NCBI GenBank assembly: GCA_947624445.1 | Contig: CANQKF010000003.1 | Span: 62,001 to 126,000 of the forward strand | Reading direction: 5' to 3' | Length of the DNA: 64,000 bases | Source of the DNA: an uncultured Clostridia bacterium | Lineage (GTDB): Bacteria > Bacillota > Clostridia > Christensenellales > Borkfalkiaceae | Notes under the pieces: generated by a model | Seen by the model: the letters and a program-made list of their open reading frames with translations, nothing else | What the model was told of the DNA's origin: nothing | Databases searched by the model: none | Program-made: the position numbers and the translations under genes | In this document: in pieces, positions 63,069 through 64,000 of the stretch | Position numbering within the stretch: position 1 is the stretch's first letter | How the letters are laid out: each line of letters begins with the position of its first letter

Positions 63069-64000
63069 TTATTCGTTGACGTTGACCGACGTCATGCGGC
63101 GCCAGCGCCATTCGCACTGGTCGTAGTCCTTCTCGAAGTCCTCGTTGTGCCCCATGAAATCGAGGAGTTTCTCCTCGAGCTCGGGGACGGAGGGCGCCGT
63201 GCCGCCGAGGTAGGCGCGGACCTTGCGGATCGCGGTCTGCACCCGCTGTTTGAGGGCGCCGATGCGCAGATCCTGCACGTCGAACCCGTTGGGGCGGTTC
63301 TCCCGCTCCCACTGCGCGCGGAACGCCTCGTAGAACGCTTCAATCAGCGCGGGCAGCTGTTCGAGGCGCGCGAGTTCGCCCTCGAGCGCCGCTCTGTCGC
63401 CCGAGGCATAGGCGCGGCGCAGGGTGACGCCGATCTCCGATTTGACCGAAAGAAGCTCGGCGAGCGTGCGCTGCGTTTTGAAAAGATATGCCCACGTCCC
63501 CCCACGTTTTTCCGCTGCGGCGAGTTTTTCGGCGTGCTCCGCATAGAGCGCGCCCAGCCCGTCGTCGATCGTCGTATCGAGGGTGCCGAGCAGGATGTCG
63601 TTGAACAAGAGATATTTGTTCGCGCTGTTCTTTTCCTCCACGTCGTCGTGCCGCGTGACGCGGTTGCAGAGGTCGATCGTCATGAAGTCGCCGAGCGTCA
63701 TCCCCGTCAGGGTGAAGAACGCCCGTTCGAAGTCGGCGTCCTGCCCGAATTCTCCGAAGTTCATGCGCCCGCAGGCGAGCAGGGCGGGAAGGACCGCAAA
63801 CTGCGCGCAATCGGCGCCGTTATCCCCCCATCCCGTGACGATAAACCGCTGCACGCCCTCCTTGATGCAGGCGCGCGCGGCCGCTGCGTTGCAGGCGAAT
63901 GCATAGCGGTTATCGGGCGTGTAGCCCAGCCACTTCCATGCCGCGCCCGCGAAGCCGATACGGTTTTGGAAGCGCTTGTGCTTGCGAATCATCTCCGTGT
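63069..64000 (-). CDS. GH20-type beta-N-acetylhexosaminidase, C-terminal part (start beyond window)
   Basis: The frame is open to the window edge, so the N-terminus with the catalytic Asp-Glu pair may be missing. The visible 310 residues have AAWKWLGYTP, the VTGWGDNGADCAQFAVLPALL motif of the end of a GH20-type barrel, and then a helical C-terminal domain like that of GH20 group C enzymes. It would release N-acetylglucosamine or N-acetylgalactosamine. It is the first visible gene of the GH20-GH31-acyltransferase operon. The family call rests on this C-terminal part only. Confidence 0.75.
   Translation of the reverse strand, partial: TEMIRKHKRFQNRIGFAGAAWKWLGYTPDNRYAFACNAAAARACIKEGVQRFIVTGWGDNGADCAQFAVLPALLACGRMNFGEFGQDADFERAFFTLTGMTLGDFMTIDLCNRVTRHDDVEEKNSANKYLLFNDILLGTLDTTIDDGLGALYAEHAEKLAAAEKRGGTWAYLFKTQRTLAELLSVKSEIGVTLRRAYASGDRAALEGELARLEQLPALIEAFYEAFRAQWERENRPNGFDVQDLRIGALKQRVQTAIRKVRAYLGGTAPSVPELEEKLLDFMGHNEDFEKDYDQCEWRWRRMTSVNVNE

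Overview
The window comes from a GC-rich bacterium whose lipoproteins have Firmicutes-like signal peptides. Many secreted proteins carry a lipobox followed by Gly/Ser/Glu-rich linkers. Gene families such as Type II thymidine kinase, DUF3737, DUF4127, CUT1 sugar ABC importers with LplA-like binding proteins and paired half-size TauE/SafE proteins, together with SigA-type promoters (TTGACA-17-TATAAT), point to a monoderm, probably gut-associated Clostridia relative. A Christensenellales-like origin is a guess from protein style. No tRNA, rRNA, CRISPR array, insertion sequence or phage gene was seen. Most genes lie on the minus strand.

Region 1 (about 1-17,500, minus strand) looks like a DNA-scavenging locus. 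From one near-perfect promoter run deoC, deoD, deoB, cdd, a lipoprotein 5'-nucleotidase, a pyrimidine-nucleoside phosphorylase, tdk and a surface-tethered endonuclease I. A second near-perfect promoter starts an operon of two unknown membrane proteins, a complete ABC importer (ATPase, two permeases, binding lipoprotein), a lipoprotein thermonuclease and an Ig/OB-fold-type lipoprotein that runs off the window. Together the genes could cut extracellular DNA, dephosphorylate it, import nucleosides and convert deoxyribose to glyceraldehyde-3-phosphate and acetaldehyde. The transporter's substrate is inferred, not shown.

Region 2 (17,500-34,150) is mostly housekeeping: DUF3737, a ppx/gppA-maf-mreB-like operon, a pair of half TauE/SafE transporters, a 1220-residue surface lipoprotein, PnuC, a small membrane protein with a membrane-tethered XRE regulator, serS-exonuclease-rRNA methyltransferase linked by GTGA overlaps, and a P-type ATPase.

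Region 3 (34,150-64,000, minus strand) is a glycan-use region. It holds GH36 alpha-galactosidase, an aldose-1-epimerase-like protein, a Gfo/Idh oxidoreductase with NanE, tandem GH26 enzymes (one secreted, one cytoplasmic), a GDPD-family protein, an Ig-like lipoprotein, two GH31 enzymes, DUF4127, an LplABC-like importer without its own ATPase, a 1516-residue repeat lipoprotein, an RpiR regulator, an acyltransferase-like protein and the end of a GH20-type hexosaminidase. The binding protein at 51,521-53,695 carries an inserted rubredoxin-like domain, which is the oddest protein feature in the window.
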